Shown: one piece after another, positions 1 to 12,000 of the stretch | Numbering within the stretch: the stretch's first letter is position 1 | Layout: every line of letters starts with the position of its first letter | Assembly: GCF_932526225.1 (NCBI RefSeq) | Contig: NC_064034.1 | Coordinates: forward strand, 1,970,001 to 2,034,000 | Length of the DNA: 64,000 nucleotides | Direction of reading: 5' to 3' | Source of the DNA: Nematostella vectensis | Lineage: Eukaryota > Cnidaria > Anthozoa > Actiniaria > Edwardsiidae | Translations under genes and position numbers: made by a program | Notes under the pieces: generated by a model | Databases searched by the model: none | Told to the model about the DNA's origin: nothing | Seen by the model: only the letters and a program-made list of their open reading frames with translations

Positions 1-166
1 AACAATATATTGGATATTAGTTCGCCGTGAGACGAGAGCATGGTAGATGACTTTAAATTCCTCAGGAACCCCATACCTATTAAAGAATGATAATGATTTC
101 TAGATGCTAGAAATTTGCTTGTCAGAAGTTCACCGCACATTTTTTTAATCTACTTTTTTCTGGATT
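1..166. other. unannotated left edge
   Basis: I see no gene, splice-supported exon or repeat in this short stretch before the first minisatellite. Confidence 0.5.
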
Positions 167-1005
167 GACGTGTGACTACCACCACACATAGTGTGACCAC
201 CACCACACATAGTGTGACCACCACAACACATAGTCTGACTACCACCACACATAGTCTGACTACCACCACACATAGTCTGACTACCACCACACATAGTCTG
301 ACCACCACCACACATAGTCTGACCACCACCACACATAGTCTGACCACCACCACACATAGTCTGACTACCACCACACATAGTCTGACTACCACCACACATA
401 GTCTGACTACCACCACACATAGTCTGACTACCACCACACATAGTCTGACTACCACCACATAGTCTAACTACCACCACACATAGTCTGCCTACCACCTCAC
501 ATAGTCTGACTACCACCACACATAGGCTGACTACCACCACACATCGTCTGACTACCACCACACATAGTCTGACCACCACCACACATAGTCTGACCACCAC
601 CACACATAGTCTGACTACCACCACACATAGTTTGACTGCCACCACACATAGTATGACTACCACCACACATAGTATGACTACCACCACACATAGTCTGACT
701 ACCACTACACATAGTCTGACTACCGCCACACATAGTCTGACTACCACCACACATAGTCTGACTACCACCACACATAGTCTGACTACCACCACACATAGTC
801 TGACCACCACCACACATAGTCTAACTACCACCACACATAGTCTGACTACCACCATACATAGTCTGACTACCACCACACAAAGTCTGACTACCACCACACA
901 TAGTCTGACTACCACCACACATAGTCTGACCACCACCACACATAGTCTGACTAGCACCACACATAGTCTGACTACCACCACGCATAGTTTGACCATACCA
1001 CCAGA
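167..1005. repeat. 21-bp minisatellite
   Basis: About 40 tandem copies of a 21-bp unit whose core is ACCACCACACATAGTCTGAC, with scattered substitutions (C/T in the first triplet, occasional G or A changes). The period is seven codons and the unit has no stop in several frames, so long low-complexity open frames appear on both strands. These are repeat artefacts, not genes. No exon is recognised next to it. Confidence 0.95.
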
Positions 1006-1034
1006 CACAGTCTTGCCAAGTCTAGCCAATAAGC

Positions 1035-1095
1035 GGCGGAGCGTTAGTATTAAGCGTTAGTATTTCGTTAAGCGTTAGTATTTCGTTAAGCAGTG
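1035..1095. repeat. short 18-bp tandem repeat
   Basis: Three imperfect copies of a unit containing AAGCGTTAGTATT follow the 21-bp array directly. No function is apparent. Confidence 0.7.
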
Positions 1096-2330
1096 AAACA
1101 AAGCCTAATGTGATTTGGGGTTTTGTTAGATGCCTGCAGCCGCGTAGCCTTGCCAATAAGTGTGCGCAGATTTCTTGCACATGCTTGCTCTAGCCCTAAG
1201 GCGGGGTCAGCAGAAGGTGTGAAAAATACCCCCTTTAAGAACAAAAATATGTTAAAAAGGTTTCTCTTAACCGCAATTTCATAACGCATCTGTATAAATC
1301 TTGGTATAAATGCGGCGGATTTTTCAGATAGTTACAACCCCGTTTAACAACATTGCCGGCACCGCTACTCGTCGACTAAAGAAAAAAAGGAAATGTCGGC
1401 GAAGTACTTCATGGCACCTCCACACAGGTTCGCAAAGAGCTTTCCCGGGCCTGTATTATTGGCTGTTTTGTCTAAAAATTGCGCTGATGTTTGCAATGGG
1501 CAGTATACACCAAATTGTGGCTTTGATAGACTTTGTCGAGCAGTCCTGTCAATCAATGCTAAAACCCCGTGTGTAAAACGTTATTAACAAATGCTTTCTT
1601 GACCTCCTTGAGATCACTAACAGCTTTAAACAATTTGTTAACTTTGCCGTTTGGACTATTAACACCCTTATTTAACCCAATTCGTGCGCAACTGTAAACT
1701 CCGATTGAACCTTTTTAAACTTTTCAGAATGAAATACAACCTTTAAGGGTAAACTTGTTTTACCTTAAACCTGGATGATGGCATCAATCAGCTTTCTTTC
1801 TTCGTCATATTGAGCTTTTAAACGAAAGCCATCGACAGAACTCCGATCTAGGCATGTTCACATCCCCTAGAGTGAGTTAATTAAAAACCATTCAACGCGA
1901 GAGTCATCTCACCCGCGGCGAAGGAGAGCGTGTCGCAAGCGTAAGGCAAATGATCTTGGTCACTTCCTCCACTTTCACACCAAGAAAGGTGCTAACTTCG
2001 AGAAAGTTGCTGTAGGTTGTGGTGTTAAATCATTCTTTCTCGTCATGTTGTCGTTTTATACGTTTCATGGTAAGGAAAAGAATCAGTTGCTAAAATGGAT
2101 AACAACAGAAACAAATGGTCTCCGCCTTTTAAGGCGGCCCGCTAAGGATAGCACGTTACTTTGATCGATTTACATTTATATCAATTGGTCAGCGTCGGAG
2201 TAGAAGCAACTCATTCGAGGCTTGATAGAAATGCCGTAATAAGGAAGAAAGGGCTATGCATGTTCACACCATCTGATAGTGAAGTGAGAATCACTAAGAA
2301 ACGGCATGAGTGACAAACGGCAACATGGCG
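1096..2330. other. intergenic, no gene recognised
   Basis: Only short open frames without recognisable domains are present. I see no coding exon, RNA gene or transposon terminus. Confidence 0.45.
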
Positions 2331-2338
2331 TATATAAA
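2331..2338 (+). promoter_or_regulatory. possible TATA box
   Basis: TATATAAA lies about 140 bp upstream of the proposed start codon at 2475 of the three-exon + strand gene. The position is plausible for a core promoter with a short leader, but in AT-rich animal DNA this match could be chance. Confidence 0.3.
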
Positions 2339-2474
2339 ACAACCAAATACAAGAAATATTATTTCTTTGATAACCTGGTCGATTTACTGAGTGTAGTTTT
2401 CTTTGGCTACGCTATTATTATTTACCTATTGGTGCTAGAATCTAGATTTTGTGTCCCTAGATTCGCAAGAAAAA

Positions 2475-3348
2475 ATGAGCAAAAAGGCCAGCAACAATGC
2501 AGGTAAGATTGAAAAGACGCAGATAAAGCAAAGATCGAGTGCGTTGTTGGGACTCGTGCGCCGTGTTTTAACCGAGTGTTCTTCCGTGACTCTTGCGCAG
2601 ATAACTTGATGCAGGTGTGGGTGATCAAGCGACACTTGGAAAAGTTCGCCAACCCATTCCAGAGGCGCAGTCTCTCGCACTCGGGATTGCTTCTCCGCAC
2701 TCACAAAGGCGACGAGTTCGTGCTGGAGTACATGGCGGACGGCAAGGCGCATCTCTACAAGGCCGAGTACGGCTTAGAGAAAGAAAAGGTCAAAGGTAAG
2801 AGAGCAGCGAACTTTGTACGAAAAAAAAAATTTAGAAAAATAGAACAAAATATAAAAAGGATGGGAATTCAAGCCAGTGAGGAAAAAAACATAAATAATG
2901 CGCGTAATGTGTCATGCTATGTGAAACGTCATGTGTCACACCATTGTGTCAGGCTTAGTTACACAGCCTATGTCACGCCATGTATGACGCTTTGTGTCAC
3001 ACTATGTGTCACGCTATGTGTCACACTATGTGTCACGCTATACGTCAACGCCCCTGTTTGCTTGCAGGTGTTACAGATTACATACGCATGCGCGATGAAA
3101 TGGGCATGGAGTGGCGCTGGGTGATGTCATGTGAGGGAGCCTTTGTGCCAAATGACGTCAAAGTCACAGCAGAGCAGGCAAAACGAAAACTACAAGAGCT
3201 CATGGGAAGAGATTACGAAGAGGTGCGAGAAAAGCCCCACTGCGCCCAAGAGGCCATCCGGAGATTCCTCGGTCTAGAGATCAAAAACGACTATACGGCC
3301 GAGGGCTATGACCAATCCGATGAGTCGGATGAGGAAGACGGGTCATAA
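2475..3348 (+). CDS. permuted papain-fold (NlpC/P60- or LRAT-like) small protein
   Basis: Three-exon model: 2475-2502, 2601-2795, 3068-3348, all with GT-AG introns in phase 1, giving 167 aa. The start is the ATG that joins in frame through the 98-bp first intron. I do not recognise a named family. The middle part has a hydrophobic strand with SHSGLLLRT (His36), then VLEYMADG; the C-terminal part has EKPHCAQEAIRRFLG (Cys133) at the start of a predicted helix. A His in a strand followed later by a Cys at a helix start is the order expected in circularly permuted papain-like folds (LRAT, YiiX), so a thiol hydrolase or acyltransferase role is possible but inferred. There is no signal peptide or membrane segment, and the tail is acidic (DQSDESDEED). 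Intron 2 holds a short degenerate repeat of TATGTCAC-type units. AATAAA near 3850 may be its poly(A) signal. Confidence 0.6.
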
Positions 3349-5108
3349 CTACTCGCGAAAGTGACTCGATAAGGACTCGCTACATTGTTGTAATTCACGC
3401 ACTTCTAGCCGAGAAGCTGTTTAGTTTTGTAATTGTCGTAGATTGTAAAAATGAAGCTCGACAGAACGCAAAAAGTTATAAATTTGATGATAGTTCTCTT
3501 TGTATCTTATCAGCTATTTTTGTACAAGTTTTGTTTCAATCCTGACTCGCTCAAGAGTTGCGCTATTAATGGCAAAGATTTTGTCGAGTGTGTAAGAAAT
3601 ACCGTTTTCAGATTTAAGAAAACTAACATGACATCATACTACAAGATCATTGGATGATCAATTTAGTTTGTTATAGTAAAATGTCAGTTATTGCGAGTAA
3701 AAGTCTCTGGCTTTAAATACGATGTTTGGATAAATTAAAGAGCATGTATGTAATGACGTTTTGCTGGCGTCTACGAGGTAGTAACCACCAAGGGCCCGAA
3801 AGCGATTGGTTTCGGTTTCGTCGTGCCCTCCACGACAGGAGTTAAAGCAATAAACATATAATATTGGCCTAATTGAAGCATTGTTTAGCTAACACAAAAC
3901 AAGCGTCTTTCTGACTATTGCTAATTGAGCGCGGCGCCTGGTGGCACGCTACGGTGACTCTGTAAAAGGCTTCCCGCCACTTTGAGAACTACGATAGTCG
4001 CTTTTTCTTAGTTCCAAATTAGCAAATTTCTGCCCTGGCGAACATAAAAAACTTTATTTTTACAGCCAGAACGTTACCGTCGATGATAGACGGATGGAAT
4101 TTGATGTTTCCAGTAAAATGTAGCAGAGAGAGTGAATTTCAAGTCTGGTTCTTGGAATATTTTTATTGTCTTGTGTGCCGTTGCTTCTCAATTTACAGTA
4201 AGGTGTAAGTCCTCAGTCTTGATTTCACTCGTTATGTGTGGGTAGGCTAGTGGTGCACCACTTGATTTACGATGTGCACAGTTGCTTTACACATCGTAAT
4301 AAGCACATTTGCTATTTCGCACGTAATTATTGACACCCACTTATGAAGCCCTAATTATAATATGATAAACGATTTCTTGGGAGAAAATTCTAGCGCTACT
4401 GGCTAAAAAGGGGAACATAAAAAAGGCCTGATGGACTTGAAAGTGAACATACAAACTAGTTACGAACAACCAGTATCATAAAACACCTAAGCTTGCAACA
4501 ATAATCAAAACCGCATACGTTTCAACTACTTTAATATAGATATATTTTATTTTAAACTAAATAGGTATATATTACATTTTTATCGACCGAGAAGTATATG
4601 TATATATATATATATTGCTCAATTACCTGAGCTTTTTACTGATAAGAAGGCCGTTATATAAACGCCACTCCGGGCGCAATCTAAAATTCAAATCTGCTCT
4701 AATTTCAACAATTAAAGCGAGCAAGTAACTAATTGTCTATTGCTTTAGTGAGCAGTGCTTTGCATAAGCGCTAGGCGCGATGCCAGAATGGGCGTTAAGT
4801 TCCTTTACCAAACGAGACTTGCTGACCGTAGACCATGTCGAGCGACCTCGTCGCCACATGAACACTGGCCCCGGTCTAGTGGCCTTATCAGTCTAGTTTC
4901 AGACTGTTTTCTCTTGAAACACGTTCTCGTCCCTTTATCTGTCCCTGGGGTTGTTTTCTTGAATAATTGTAATTGAGTACGCTTTATAGCTTATTCTTTT
5001 CCTACAGTTTTGTTAGGTGCCGATCTTCTTGCAGTTCCCGTCTGAATTACACTTTTGCACTCCAAACTTTAGTCTACGGGTCTTGTGAGTGCAGTTATCC
5101 GTTATAAG
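3349..5108. other. intergenic / 3' UTR region
   Basis: This holds the probable 3' UTR of the upstream gene (GCAATAAACA near 3850) and then AT-rich sequence with a TATA dinucleotide run near 4600. The short open frames show no recognisable domain. No RNA gene or transposon end is seen. Confidence 0.45.
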
Positions 5109-5657
5109 CTATATATACTGATTTCCGCAGGGTCGACAGCTGCAAGATTGAATAATGCTCACTTTTTTTACCACTTTTAAATCCCCGGCGCACTTGAGGT
5201 GCACGCTGACGACGTTCTTGGACACAGGCGTGCAGAACGCGCACGAAGTAAAATGTCTTGGGATAAAAAACGACATGCACTGTCCGTAGCACATGTTGTT
5301 CATGATAAAGCTCGAGTTGCACCCTGGATGATGAAGCTTTTGTAGCACCGGCCTCAACTTACACCAGTCCCCGCGGAGGTCGTTTCTCTTAAGTTTAAGG
5401 CTCATAATAGTGGAGCCACCCTTAAGGGGCAGATATTTTCCTGGGTTTTCTGTGATTTCAGCTGTCTCTGGTGCTTTGATGTGCTTGGTTTCGCCCTCTT
5501 TCTCAGGGATGATCGGTAGGCGATGTGTCAGTCGCCTGTTTGCTTGATCGTCCACCGAATTCGAGTGAAGCTCGTTGATCGATTTAGCCTCAGGAAGATG
5601 CGGCGAAAGCAGAAGCAGTGCACTAAACACAAGTGCCATCTCCGCTTTTTGTTCCAT
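5109..5657 (-). CDS. gremlin/DAN-family secreted BMP antagonist
   Basis: A 182-aa secreted protein whose family binds BMP ligands outside the cell and blocks receptor engagement. The start is the ATG at 5657; the frame is open six bases further up but only to a TTG. Residues about 7-25 form a hydrophobic signal peptide (ALVFSALLLLSP). After a 70-residue polar linker comes the cystine-knot domain: DWCKLRP, GCNSSF (also a possible N-glycan site), MCYGQCMSFFIPR, CAFCTPV, LKCAG and SCSCRPC, with ten cysteines from about 99 to 177. The CNS...CYGQC.SF.IPR pattern is gremlin-like rather than Cerberus- or NBL1-like. The coding region is a single exon, as I recall for vertebrate gremlins; a non-coding 5' exon could exist. 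It stands alone between the papain-fold gene and TBK1. The exact paralogue (GREM1, GREM2 or basal) cannot be decided here. Confidence 0.88.
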   Translation of the reverse strand: MEQKAEMALVFSALLLLSPHLPEAKSINELHSNSVDDQANRRLTHRLPIIPEKEGETKHIKAPETAEITENPGKYLPLKGGSTIMSLKLKRNDLRGDWCKLRPVLQKLHHPGCNSSFIMNNMCYGQCMSFFIPRHFTSCAFCTPVSKNVVSVHLKCAGDLKVVKKVSIIQSCSCRPCGNQYI

Positions 5658-5663
5658 TCTCAA

Positions 5664-8634
5664 CAGCTTCTGGAAAAGGAGACAAATTGCTCACGTGAAT
5701 TTCAAGCTTAGTAAGAGAGTTGTTCATAAGTGACGAGTGGCGTAGCTTTTCCCCCTTTTAAGTAGTTCGAACTATCCCAAGGATTCAGCTAAACTGTTTA
5801 TCAAACTGTAAGGGCTTAAACGTGTTTCGTTCTGAAATTAATGAATATTTTTCATGTGAAAATTGTGCTCTATACAGGCAAGATATATTGGTAAAAGCAC
5901 GCTAAAACAGATAATCAAAAATACATTTCTTACCTTCAATGATCCGTCCAAGATTTATTTAAACCGGTTAGCCAATACCTCCGTTTTTTTCTTGTTCTCT
6001 AAATATAAATTGAAAAAAGTTAGAAATGAGCGATAAATTCGACGTATGACCTTGCGTGGGTGTTTTTCACAAAAGGCATGATTTACTTACCTCCTGTGTG
6101 CTTTGAATGGCCCCCTACTCCGAGATCTTGTAGGAATTTGAGTGCAACTTACGAACCGTGCGTGAAATAAGCCAAAGGAAAAGCGGTGAAGCGGTCAGGC
6201 GTGCGCTCAAAGTTATCCAAGTGTTTCGTCGATCGTCGGAAAGTAGCATTTTAAATGTTTGCCCGACGCCAGCTAGTCTCACTCAGACTAATTTTTAGCA
6301 CTTTTTCAAGCACGGCAGAAAGTTTCCAGAAGAGCTATTGGCTGCCGCACAATAGCAGTTATTTCTGCCTTTTTGTTGACGGAAAACAAAGGGTTAACGT
6401 GATTAATGAAGGAAAGAAGCGTTTTTTGCCAGTAGGGTTTACTAAGAACTCTTGGCGCCAGCATGGTGATATGGGCACTTGATAATATCCAAACGGGTGA
6501 AAGAATACTTTAACGGCGCAAAAATAAATTCAAAAGCCCTAACCTAAAATCCTTCCAGTCGCGTTGCCTCGTCTTAAAAATTACTAATTGCATGGGGTTT
6601 CGCCTCGTTAACTTCTCCTGTCTTTCTTGAGAAAGAGAACTAACGCGCGTTTTGAAGTATGCTATGTGGATTGCACAAGATAGCTGAGATTAATGGCACT
6701 TGAAGTTCAATGGAGTCGACTAATTTCACCCGCTCGCCGCCTACTTACTGTATCTTTCTCACTTGATTTGACTCAAATCGCGTTTCTCCTGTGTGCTTAG
6801 TGGGCGTTGATCTATCTTTCTCGCAACTCTTTTAGATACGGAATTAAAACTCGAAAATTCACTTTATGTACGATAAATACAAATCGCACAAACATATGTT
6901 GTAGTAGTGTAGTACTTGTCGTTTTACTGTTCAATGCTTTGGAGCCATGATATGAACACCTTTGGAGCCATGATATGAACACCTTTGGAGCCATGATATG
7001 AACACCTTTGGCTGCATAAAACTGAAGTAACACACAGGTACAAGATTATATTTTCTTGAGGTTTTCTGAAAATGGCAAAATGTTAACGAGAGAAAACTCA
7101 TAATTGATCATATGCATAGCCCATAAAATTACATTTTAATTTAGAACCCACAAACCCATTTTGATGACAAATTTTGAATAACCCTCTTTAAATATATATA
7201 TTGTTGTCTTAACCCCGCTAAATCCTGCTCAGGGAAGGCGCAAAACAGTTTGAGTCAGCGATATTCAGGTGGAAATGACTGCACATGGAGTTATTGGAAT
7301 TTGAAGTCGGTTTAAACTTAGCGGGGAGTTCTAGATAGCGAGGCTCGCCTTGGGGGAACAGGCGGTTAAGGCGTGTAGGCGGTACTACACAGGGTTGTAA
7401 GTGAAGTTCATTTTAATTCACAAAACCACGCCGAGTTTGGGTACTCATCGTGGCCGAAATAAAACAGTTTGTTTCCTTCCCGTTTTCTAACCCTAAAATC
7501 TCTCTGTAATCTTTCCGCAACTAACGCGCTCTGAAACCATCTATTCTTGTTCGTATGATGGAAGGGACTTTGTGAGTAGGCGACAAAACACCGTTTGTAA
7601 GGTCCTAGCTAGGATTATCCGGATAAGCTGGGGAAATAACCCAGTGGGGAGGATGATGGTTTTTTTCAGCCGCCCCCGGCTCAAAACGGAAATCAAATCA
7701 CAGGAAATATTTCTTATTCTGATTCTATACTTGAAGCCTGGTGGGCGCCCTCATTTAAAGTGGGAAGCCTGTGGACAGTAGCGCTCGACAAATCATCTGG
7801 GCGTGCACTTTTCTACTTCAGGGCCAACCAATAGTTCTTACTTTACATGCAACGGTCGACGTTTGTCAGTCACGAAAGCACTCCTAAGGAGGGGAGGGGG
7901 GGGGGGGGGGGGGGTGGATTGGGCTCTTTCGGCTGCAAAGGAGACTAAATAGTTCTTAGCTAGCTCACGTATTTCCGTACGAGAAAGGAGCACTTAAGCT
8001 TTGAATAAAACAATCAATGAACCTCTTGGCGAACATTAAAATATTACAGGAACAAGAAATATAAAACAACCAGCTACCAAAAATATTCAACAAACAAAAA
8101 CGCGGAGCTCACACCCTTTTTAACAAATAACAGAATGAAACTGTGATATTTGTACTATTTATTGTATTTTTGGTTATATCAATTTACATTTTCCGTGCAA
8201 TAACAAGCATAAATCGAAACATAATAGAAATGTAAAAGTTTTAATTTCAGAATCCGTGGCATGTCCACTAGGATTAAACTGTGTAATGATATTGATAAAG
8301 GAGCTAGTTACGCACACCCGAATTTGGCTTTGTTCTACAACTGGCACCCCAGGGCATGTGAACTCTCTCTCTGCTGAACTCTTCATCCCCACGTTCATCA
8401 TGGCGTTTCACTACCGTTTATTGTGTTTCAATCATCGAGAGCTTCTGCAACCTAAATGGACGAGAAATGTGATTAGAAAATGGGACCGGTACTGCAGTGT
8501 ACCACTGTGGATTTTGTTCTTTTTTATTCTGTTCCTTGCAATGCATCCTATACTCTCGATCACCGAAAGAAAGAAGACATGGCGGTCTAAGACCGTTGGG
8601 AATTGTGGTGAAGGGACGAACAATCCATTGAGGT
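5664..8634. other. intergenic between gremlin and TBK1
   Basis: No gene recognised. It holds a threefold 23-bp repeat (6940-7015) and a G-run (about 7891-7913). Open frames near 8256-8645 on + and 8174-8623 on - have no recognisable domain. The right part probably includes the TBK1 3' UTR. Confidence 0.4.
6938..7015. repeat. 23-bp tandem repeat, three copies
   Basis: Three near-identical copies of a unit containing GGAGCCATGATATGAACACC. The surrounding open frame is a repeat artefact. Confidence 0.85.
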
Positions 8635-9085
8635 TCGTTAAATAGAGGGTTTTATACGTACTCTTGAAGGCGTTGTTCGTTAAATAAAGAGTTTTATATA
8701 CGTACTCTTGAAGGAGTTGTTCGTAAAATAGAGGGCTTTATATACGTAATTTTGAAGGAGTTGTTCGTTAAATAGAGGGTTTTATACGTTTTCTTGAAGG
8801 CGTTGTTCGTAAAATAGAGGGTTTTATACGTTCTCTTGAAGGCGTTCTTCGTAAAATACAGGGTTTTATACGTTTTCTTGAAGGAGTTGTTCGTTAAATA
8901 GAGTATTTTATATGTACTCTTGAAGCGTTGCCCGTTAAATAGAGGATTTTATACGTACTCTTGAAGGCGTTGTTCATAAAATACAGGGTTTTATACGTAC
9001 TCTTCTTTTAAAGGCATTGTTGGTTAAACAGAGGGTTCTAAACGTACTGTTGAATGCGTTGTTTGTTAAATAGACTGAATAGAGC
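8635..9085. repeat. 42-bp minisatellite in the TBK1 3' end
   Basis: About ten copies of a 42-bp unit containing TTTTATACGTACTCTTGAAG. It begins directly downstream of the TBK1 stop codon (gene on -). The end of the TBK1 coding sequence on + reads TTTCATACGTACTCTTCAAT, so the unit looks like a diverged copy of the last codons plus the start of the 3' UTR. It is probably transcribed as part of the TBK1 3' UTR. Confidence 0.85.
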
Positions 9086-9090
9086 GCGTT

Positions 9091-12000
9091 TCATACGTAC
9101 TCTTCAATACTTTGTCTGTCGCTTTCGTTGATCACATGGAAGAACTCGTTCAGTGATGACGTCAGTCGCTGTATATGCTGGCTGTTTTCCATGGCGCTGG
9201 CTTTTGATGACTCTGTGACTTTCGCTAGAGTCGCAATGCTAAATAGAAGAACATTTATTCAAATATCGCCAAAAAAATAACAAAAAATCACACTAAAATC
9301 GACCTAGTCTTAATTTTATTGGTTCAGTAGGATAGCATTGTGGAACTTACTGTGAATCTAGCTCTGACCAGGAAACGTTGTGGTCGTCGCCATGGTCGGC
9401 GTCTCCGTTTGCCACGATAGAGGGCAGGTCTGTCCCTATGGACGACGTGGACCCTCGTACCATCGCTCCCTTGACCCGCTCAACTACGCGCTTACACGTG
9501 GCGTTTGACTGCTCTTGAAACTGGCGGATAGTAAAATAATCCGTCAGTTTATTGTAATTACCCTATAGAAAGTGTAAAATCCGGAGCTTGAAATGTTTGC
9601 ATGGTAAGCCTAATCACTTTGTTGTTGCAGCTAAAGCAAAGCGTGTTTTGTAAGAGTGCTAGACGAGTTCTATCATTTGTTTATGACTCGCTGTCCATCT
9701 GCTTCGAACCTCACGGTAACCGTGTGAGTATAACCCAAAACTCAAGGTAACCCGGTAACCGTGTGAGTAATACCCGAACCTCAAGGTAACGCGGTAACCC
9801 TGTGAATAATACCCTAAACTCAAGTTAACACGGTAACAATGTAAGTAATACCCGAACCTCAAGGTAACACCGTAACCTTGTGAGTAATACCCGAACCTGA
9901 CGGTAACACGGTAGCCGTGCGATCAATACCCGAAACTCGAGGTTTTGTGGTCTCACCACGACTTGAATAATACCTTTTCCATACTCTCCACGTGCAGCTG
10001 GTCTCGGTTGCGAATCTCGTAGACTTGTCCCATTCGCTGGCACACACGAGCCTCGAGGGTCTTAGCACGACTAAACGAAAAGAAAGCCACGTTTCAGAAG
10101 TTAAATAGCGAGTTTATACATATGACATTAGTTAACCGCACCTTAGCCATCCCGTAAGTTCACTGTACCTTAGCCATCCCGTGAGTTCACTGTACCTAAG
10201 CCATACCGTAAGTTACCTGTTTCATAGCCATGACGTAAGTTCAGCGTACCTTAGCCATCCCGTAAGTTCACCGTACCTTAGCCATCCCGTAAGTTCACAG
10301 TACCTTAGCCATGCCGTAAGTTCACTGTACCTTAGCCATCCCGTAAGTTCACAGTACCTTAGCCATCCCGTAAGTTCACAGTACCTTAGCCATGCCGTAA
10401 CTTCACTGTACCTTAGCCATCCCGTAAGTTCACAGTACCTTAGCCATGCCGTAAGTTCACTGTACCTTTGCTATGCGGTAAGTTCACCTTACCTTAGGCA
10501 TACCGTAAGTTCACAGTACCTTAGCTATGCCGTAAGTTCACTGTACCATAGCCATGACGTAAGTTCACAGTACCTTAGCCATGCCATAAGTTCACTGTAC
10601 CTTAGCTATGCCGTAAGTTCACCTTACCTTAGGCATACCGTAAGTTTACAGTACCTTAGCTATGGCGTAAGTTCACTGTACCATAGCCATGACGTAAGTT
10701 CCCTGTTTCATAGCCATGACGTAAGTTCACCGTACCTTAGCCATCCCGTAAGATCACTGTACCTTAGCCATCCCGTAAGTTCACTGTACCTTAACCATGA
10801 CGTAAGTTCACCGTACCTTAGCCATGCCGTAAGATCACTGTACCTTAGCAATCCCGTAAGTTCACTGTACCTTAACCATGCCGTAAGTTCACTGTACCTT
10901 AGCCATCCCGTAAGTTCACCGTACCTTAGCCATCCCGTAAGTTCATTGTACCTTAGCCATCCCATAAGTTTACTGTACCTTAGCCATCCGTAAGTTCACT
11001 GTACCTTAGCCATCCCGTAAGTTCACAGTACCTTAGCCATCCCGTAAGTTCACAGTACCTTAGCCATGCCGTAACTTCACTGTACCTTAGCCATCCCGTA
11101 AGTTCACAGTACCTTAGCCATGCCGTAAGTTCACTGTACCTTTGCTATGCGGTAAGTTCACCTTACCTTAGGCATACCGTAAGTTCACAGTACCTTAGCT
11201 ATGCCGTAAGTTCACTGTACCATAGCCATGACGTAAGTTCACAGTACCTTAGCCATGCCATAAGTTCACTGTACCTTAGCTATGCCGTAAGTTCACCTTA
11301 CCTTAGGCATACCGTAAGTTCACAGTACCTTAGCTATGGCGTAAGTTCACTGTACCATAGCCATGACGTAAGTTCCCTGTTTCATAGCCATGACGTAAGT
11401 TCACCGTACCTTAGCCATCCCGTAAGATCACTGTACCTTAGCCATCCCGTAAGTTCACTGTACCTTAACCATGACGTAAGTTCACCGTACCTTAGCCATG
11501 CCGTAAGATCACTGTACCTTAGCAATCCCGTAAGTTCACTGTACCTTAACCATGCCGTAAGTTCACTGTACCTTAGCCATCCCGTAAGTTCACCGTACCT
11601 TAGCCATCCCGTAAGTTCATTGTACCTTAGCCATCCCATAAGTTCACTGTACCTGAGCCATCCGTAAGTTCACCGTACCTTAGCCATATCGTAAGTTCAC
11701 TGTACCTTAGCCATCCCGTAAGTTCACAGTACCTTAGCCATCCCGTAAGTTCACCGTGTAACAACGCTCTCAGTTCTGCGCTGTGCTTGGTCAGTTCCAT
11801 GACTCTTTTGCATTCCGCTGACAGCTTTCGTCTGCAAAAATGAGAGCTTACTAAAATACAATCTGAAAGAAGCGCTAACCTACTGATAGATATAAGGCTC
11901 TCTCTTACCCACCGGTATCAGTTGTTCATTTCTTTAACTCTTTACCAGCCCCTCTCATTCCAAACTCTGTTCCAGTTTCCCCTCACTATTGTTCCCAACT

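Noticed and set aside
145-1060. Long Val/Cys-rich and Thr/His-rich open frames on both strands
   Set aside because: They follow from a stop-free 21-bp unit; there is no unique coding sequence.
2306-2506. 66-aa frame with a hydrophobic segment as first exon of the papain-fold gene
   Set aside because: Joining its frame through the donor to exon 2 gives a stop; the frame from the ATG at 2475 joins cleanly.
8256-8645. 129-aa + strand frame with a hydrophobic stretch
   Set aside because: No recognisable domain and downstream of TBK1, where 3' UTR sequence is expected; kept only as unassigned.
10181-10993. 270-aa Ser/Tyr/His-rich + strand protein
   Set aside because: Antisense translation of the 27-bp TBK1 intron array.
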